NCBI GenBank assembly: GCA_903921135.1
Contig: CAIXOY010000299.1
Coordinates: forward strand, 1-8,844
DNA: 8,844 bases
Source of the DNA: an uncultured Gammaproteobacteria bacterium
GTDB lineage: Bacteria; Pseudomonadota; Gammaproteobacteria; Pseudomonadales; UBA5518
Reading direction: 5' to 3'
Shown here piece after piece: positions 5,905 through 8,844 of this stretch. The notes beneath the pieces are model-generated. The model did not search any database, was not told the origin of the DNA, and saw only the letters and a list, made by a program, of their open reading frames with translations. Within the stretch, counting starts at the first letter, position 1. Each line of letters starts with the position of its first letter. Made by a program: the position numbers and the translations under genes.

Positions 5905-6909
5905 ATGGTTCTTGATCTGTCGGATTGGCAGCCGCTCGCGTGGACGGGGGAGCTTTTCGCGGATTTTCAGCCCTATGTCCCGGCGGTGGATGACGCCGGA
6001 TCGGTGGTGTTCCAGGCCGCATTGCGCGGGGGTGGCAGCGGTGTGTTCCTGGCGCGGGACGGCCGCATTGAAGCGCTGCTCGGGGCCGAACCGGGCGAGA
6101 GCGTCATCAGTCATCCCGATCGTAATGCCCGTGGGGACATGTGCGTGTACCTGGCGCGTGATGACGGCAGCAGCGCGCTCGTCACGGTGAAGGCCGGCCA
6201 GCGCATCACACTCGCTGACTCGCGCGACGGCGTTTTTGCCGCCATCGGCCCTCTGGGGCCGGTGATGGATGTAGCGGGCAGCGTCGCCTTCCGCGCGACG
6301 CTCGCGGATGGCAGCGCGGCGGTGTGCGCATGGTCGCGTGGCGTGCTGCGTGTGCTTGCGCATACGGGCGATGGATTTTCGGGATTCCACGGATTGCCTG
6401 TCATTGCGGGCGCTGCGGGCGTGGTGTTTCGCGCGGATCGCAGCGATGGCGTGCAGGGCGTTTACCGGGGGTTGGAAGGCGCGGTGATTCCCGTGGTGGA
6501 GCGCGTGGCGGGCGATGGGCTTCTGGCGATGTTTCCCTCCCTCAACGCACAGACGGAGGTGGCTTGCGGCTGGGTCGATGCCGCAGGCGAGGGGCATCTG
6601 TTGCGCGTTGCTGACGGGCGTGAGGCGCTGGCAGTGGATGCCGGTTTTTTGCGCTTCGAGAGCCTGCGAGGGTGTTTGCTGGGTGAAGATGGCGAGCTCT
6701 GCTTCACTGGCACGCCGCGCGGCGGGCGCTTGGGCGTGTATCGCGTGATGCGGGAAGGCTTGATGTGCCTGCTCGAAGAAGGTGTCGCGATGGCAGGGGC
6801 ACGGGTGCAGGGTTTTGCGCTGAATCCGGTGTCGATCGGTGCGAGCGGTCGCATTGCTGCGAGGATGCTGCTGGATGATGGCAGACAGGTGATCGCTTCA
6901 CTGGGTTGA
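5905..6909 (+). CDS. Seven-repeat NxxGxxxF-type protein, probable beta-propeller, function unknown
   Basis: A 334-residue protein made of seven similar units built around a P/N-x(5)-G-x-V-x-F core. The core glycine (or its equivalent) falls at residues 32, 78, 125, 172, 217, 263 and 315, a period of about 46. Clear examples are PAVDDAGSVVFQAAL (26-40), PVMDVAGSVAFRATL (119-133) and PVIAGAAGVVFRADR (165-179). This resembles proteins annotated as choice-of-anchor tandem repeat NxxGxxxF (DUF7453-like). Seven beta-rich units suggest a seven-bladed propeller (inference). No signal peptide, membrane segment or anchor is visible, so it looks cytoplasmic, unusual for that group as I know it. Start: ATG at 5905 is preferred; a TTG at 5896 in the same frame has GGAAG 9 nt upstream and adds three residues. 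It follows meaB by 14 bp or less, so is likely co-transcribed; a REP-like unit begins two bases after its stop. Confidence 0.8.
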   Translation: MVLDLSDWQPLAWTGELFADFQPYVPAVDDAGSVVFQAALRGGGSGVFLARDGRIEALLGAEPGESVISHPDRNARGDMCVYLARDDGSSALVTVKAGQRITLADSRDGVFAAIGPLGPVMDVAGSVAFRATLADGSAAVCAWSRGVLRVLAHTGDGFSGFHGLPVIAGAAGVVFRADRSDGVQGVYRGLEGAVIPVVERVAGDGLLAMFPSLNAQTEVACGWVDAAGEGHLLRVADGREALAVDAGFLRFESLRGCLLGEDGELCFTGTPRGGRLGVYRVMREGLMCLLEEGVAMAGARVQGFALNPVSIGASGRIAARMLLDDGRQVIASLG

Positions 6910-6910
6910 A

Positions 6911-6937
6911 TCTGTCGCGGGCATGGCCCGCCCCCAC
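6911..6937 (-). repeat. REP-like palindromic unit, third copy
   Basis: On the minus strand it reads GTGGGGG, then CGGGCCATGCCCGC, then GACAGA. The perfect stem GCGGGC (6917-6922) pairs with GCCCGC (6926-6931) around a 3-nt loop. It shares 21 of 27 positions with the copy at 1244-1270. One difference is a swapped stem pair (G-C there, C-G here), as expected for a structured repeat. It sits in the 66-bp gap between the repeat protein and the symporter. Confidence 0.7.
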
Positions 6938-6975
6938 GGTATCGCCTGTTCCCACTTGGCAGACGACAAGGAATC

Positions 6976-8340
6976 GTGACACCTTCTCGCGATCACCGTT
7001 TCACGGACATCGCGCGCATGCAGCTTGCTTCGGGGAATTCATCGGGCCATTCGCTCACCGCGTGGATCCTGGTCGGGCTTGTGCTCGGGCTCGGCTGCGG
7101 CGCGGTGCTGCACGCCACCGTCGCGGATACGACGGACTGGGTGCAGGGTTTCACCGTGGTGACCACCGTGTTCCTGCGGCTGATCAAGATGGTGATCGCG
7201 CCGCTCGTTTTCGCCACGCTGGTGGTCGGCATCGCGAAGATGGGTGATACGGGCTCTGTGGGGCGTATCGGGTTCAAGGCCTTCGTGTGGTTCCTGAGCG
7301 CTTCGCTGGTGTCGCTGTCGCTCGGGCTCGTGCTGGTGAATTTCTTCGAGCCCGGTGTTGGTACAGGCATCACGCTGCCGGAGGCGGACGCCAGCAGCGG
7401 CATCACCACGACCCAGTTCGGATTGCAGGAATTCATCCTCCATCTGGTGCCCGTCAGCATCGTCGACGGCATGGCACGCAACGAGATCCTGCAGATCGTC
7501 GTCTTCTCGGTGTTCTTCGGTGTGGCCTGCGCAGGCGTGGGAAAACCCGCAGCGGTGCTTGTGGAAGCGCTGGAGGGCCTCTCCTACGTGATGCTCAAAC
7601 TCACCATGCTGGTGATGTGGTTCGCGCCGCTCGCGGTGTTTGCCGCGGTGGCCTCTGCGGTGGCGAAGAGCGGGCTCGGGATTCTCGCCGTCTACGGCGA
7701 GTTCATGCTCGAGTTCTATCTCGCCATCGTGGTGCTGTGGCTGGTGCTCTTCATTGCGGCGTGGGCCGTGATCGGCAGGCGCGCGGTGGGGCTGTTCCGT
7801 GCTGTGCGCGAACCGGTGGTGCTCGCCTTCGCCACGGCGTCGAGCGAGGCGGCCTATCCGCGCACGCTCGCGCAACTCGAACGCTTCGGCTGCAGCAACC
7901 GCGTGGCGTCTTTCGTGTTGCCGCTCGGCTATTCCTTCAATCTCGACGGCTCGATGATGTACTGCACCTTTGCGGTGATGTTCATCGCGCAGGTCTACGG
8001 CATCGAACTCACGGTCGGGCAGCAGATGGCGATGCTGCTCACGCTGATGGTGACCTCGAAGGGCATGGCCGGCGTGCCGCGCGCGTCCCTTGTGGTGATT
8101 GCGGCCACGCTCTCGCAGTTCAACATCCCGGAGGCGGGTTTGCTGCTGCTGCTCGGCGTGGATCATTTCCTCGACATGGCGCGCTCGGCGACCAATGTGA
8201 TCGGCAACAGCGTGGCGACGGCGGTGGTGTCGAAGTGGGAAGGGCTGCTGCGCCCCGAAGACACCGAGAACCCGGATCTGGAGCGTTCGCTTACCGGCGA
8301 GTTGCCGCACCGGGATGCGGCGCGGCCTCCCGCCGGCTGA
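6976..8340 (+). CDS. Dicarboxylate/amino acid:cation symporter (DAACS/GltP-DctA family)
   Basis: A 454-residue inner-membrane secondary transporter using an H+ or Na+ gradient to import acidic substrates. Hydrophobic segments span most of residues 28-265, followed by the two re-entrant-loop regions of the family. Signatures: ATASSEAAYP (286-295, the serine-rich HP1 tip), SFNLDGSMMYC (320-330, the NMDGT-type motif in TM7), SKGMAGVP (361-368, HP2), and DHFLDMARSATNVIGN (396-411, TM8). Asp400, Arg403 and Asn407 match GltPh Asp394, Arg397 and Asn401. The Arg fits an acidic side chain and the Asp would bind an alpha-amino group, so glutamate/aspartate is a plausible substrate rather than only succinate-type acids (inference). 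Start: GTG at 6976 has AAGGA only 3 nt upstream; ATG at 7018 (440 residues) is an alternative that keeps all membrane segments. It is convergent with the SYLF gene, 4 bp apart. Confidence 0.93.
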   Translation: MTPSRDHRFTDIARMQLASGNSSGHSLTAWILVGLVLGLGCGAVLHATVADTTDWVQGFTVVTTVFLRLIKMVIAPLVFATLVVGIAKMGDTGSVGRIGFKAFVWFLSASLVSLSLGLVLVNFFEPGVGTGITLPEADASSGITTTQFGLQEFILHLVPVSIVDGMARNEILQIVVFSVFFGVACAGVGKPAAVLVEALEGLSYVMLKLTMLVMWFAPLAVFAAVASAVAKSGLGILAVYGEFMLEFYLAIVVLWLVLFIAAWAVIGRRAVGLFRAVREPVVLAFATASSEAAYPRTLAQLERFGCSNRVASFVLPLGYSFNLDGSMMYCTFAVMFIAQVYGIELTVGQQMAMLLTLMVTSKGMAGVPRASLVVIAATLSQFNIPEAGLLLLLGVDHFLDMARSATNVIGNSVATAVVSKWEGLLRPEDTENPDLERSLTGELPHRDAARPPAG

Positions 8341-8349
8341 TCGTTCAGC
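8336..8349. terminator. Small hairpin spanning two convergent stop codons
   Basis: GCTGA (8336-8340) and TCAGC (8345-8349) pair around TCGT. The two arms carry the TGA stops of the symporter (plus) and the SYLF gene (minus). The stem is only 5 bp with no T-run, so termination is doubtful. Confidence 0.2.
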
Positions 8350-8844
8350 GGCGCCCGGCAGGCGTGAAATCGAACTTCTGTCCGCCTACCGAGATCTCGT
8401 ACATCAGGCCGCCTTTGGCGACGGTGAAGATCGCCATGCCCTTGTAGAAATCCGTGGCTACCGTCGAGGCATCGTGTTTGCCGCCGCTCGCGCCTGCCGA
8501 GGCGCCCGTGGTGCCGGCCGAGGCCGATGCCCCTGCCGTGATCGCGACGGCGCTGGCCTGGGCACTGAACTCGAAGCCGGTGCCGGTGAACTCGTCCAGC
8601 GAGCGCTTGTCCTGGAAGAAGACGATCTGGCTGAAGGCCTGCCCGCCCAACTGGAAGCCCACCGAAATCTGCGTCATCACAGAGTCCCCGACGTAAGCGC
8701 CGCGGGCATAGACCTTGCCTTTGCCCCTGGCTCCACCGATCACGAGCCCGCCCTTGCCCACGGTCGGGAACACCGCATAGCCGTAGGACTTGTCGAAAAA
8801 CTTGCTGCTCTCGCCGGCCGCCTTGAAGACGCGGATGGTCTCGG
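8345..8844 (-). CDS. SYLF (YSC84-type) lipid-binding domain protein, 5' end outside window
   Basis: The minus-strand frame is open to the window edge, so the N-terminus, including any signal peptide, is missing; about 166 residues are present. The SYLF core is clear: FDKSYGYAVFPTVGKGGLVI, then GGARGKGKVYARGAYVGDS, VGFQLGGQAFSQIVFF, and a C-terminal KGMAIFTVAKGGLMYEISVG followed by GQKFDFTP. The family (Ysc84/SH3YL1 in eukaryotes, widespread small bacterial proteins) binds membrane lipids; bacterial members are usually exported and their role is poorly known. An Ala/Gly/Ser/Thr-rich stretch (minus-strand codons around 8468-8560) separates the core from the last strands and is common in bacterial members as far as I recall. 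The gene has no visible link to the acyl-CoA genes. The convergent symporter stop lies 4 bp away. Confidence 0.9.
   Translation of the reverse strand, partial: ETIRVFKAAGESSKFFDKSYGYAVFPTVGKGGLVIGGARGKGKVYARGAYVGDSVMTQISVGFQLGGQAFSQIVFFQDKRSLDEFTGTGFEFSAQASAVAITAGASASAGTTGASAGASGGKHDASTVATDFYKGMAIFTVAKGGLMYEISVGGQKFDFTPAGRR

Noticed and set aside
4832..6022. Minus-strand open frame (396 codons) opposite meaB
   Set aside because: Composition is Arg/His/Ala-rich, and the plus-strand MeaB motifs are complete across this interval.
5719..6597. Minus-strand open frame (292 codons) opposite the end of meaB and the repeat protein
   Set aside because: It straddles two plus-strand genes, has no domain, and the plus-strand frame shows regular sevenfold repeats.
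7039..8310. Long minus-strand open frame (423 codons) opposite the symporter
   Set aside because: Its product is dominated by His, Arg, Glu and Gln with no recognisable domain. It is the mirror of a high-GC membrane-protein gene whose motifs are unmistakable on the plus strand.
8468..8560. Ala/Gly/Ser/Thr-rich stretch in the SYLF protein as a possible repeat expansion or frameshift
   Set aside because: The reading frame stays intact and SYLF sequence resumes afterwards. Such a stretch is, as far as I recall, common in bacterial SYLF proteins.

Overview
The window is GC-rich, densely coding chromosomal DNA from a proteobacterium, most likely a gammaproteobacterium. That placement rests on GC-biased third codon positions, the protein families present, and short REP-type palindromes with a GTAGGAG head followed by a G/C stem, which are typical of gammaproteobacterial genomes. 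I would not name a genus. There are eight protein genes (two cut by the window ends), three REP-like units, no RNA genes, no CRISPR array and no transposase.

Layout: (1) 1-1217, the C-terminal three quarters of an AMP-forming fatty-acyl-CoA ligase on +. (2) 1271-2059, a crotonase-fold protein on -, convergent with the ligase and separated from it by an inverted pair of REP-like units. (3) 2277-2693, a stand-alone cobalamin-binding mutase subunit on +. (4) 2679-4802, a TPR plus GT41 (OGT/SPINDLY-type) glycosyltransferase on -, overlapping gene 3 tail to tail by 15 bp. (5) 4916-5890, the mutase chaperone GTPase MeaB on +. (6) 5905-6909, a protein of seven ~46-residue repeats, probably a beta-propeller, close behind meaB. 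(7) 6976-8340, a dicarboxylate/amino acid:cation symporter on +, after a third REP-like unit. (8) 8345 to the window end, a SYLF (YSC84-type) lipid-binding protein on -, cut at its N-terminus. No gene-free stretch exceeds 300 bases; the longest is the 217-bp divergent spacer at 2060-2276.

The functional thread is acyl-CoA metabolism. The ligase activates an acid, the crotonase acts on an unsaturated or functionalised acyl-CoA, the B12 subunit belongs to an acyl-CoA carbon-skeleton mutase, and MeaB protects such mutases. The catalytic mutase subunit is not in the window. The glycosyltransferase lies between the two B12-related genes on the opposite strand and has no obvious metabolic tie to them. 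The symporter could bring in an acidic substrate, but that link is inferred from proximity only.

Points most worth a second look: an unpartnered B12 subunit with a DTHTVG motif in place of DGHDRG; a crotonase without either standard catalytic glutamate; a GT41 enzyme with three altered donor-site residues; a regular sevenfold-repeat protein behind meaB; and a REP-like family showing stem covariation, with one copy supplying a stop codon. I saw no clear evidence of a wholly new system such as a defence island, retroelement or biosynthetic cluster.
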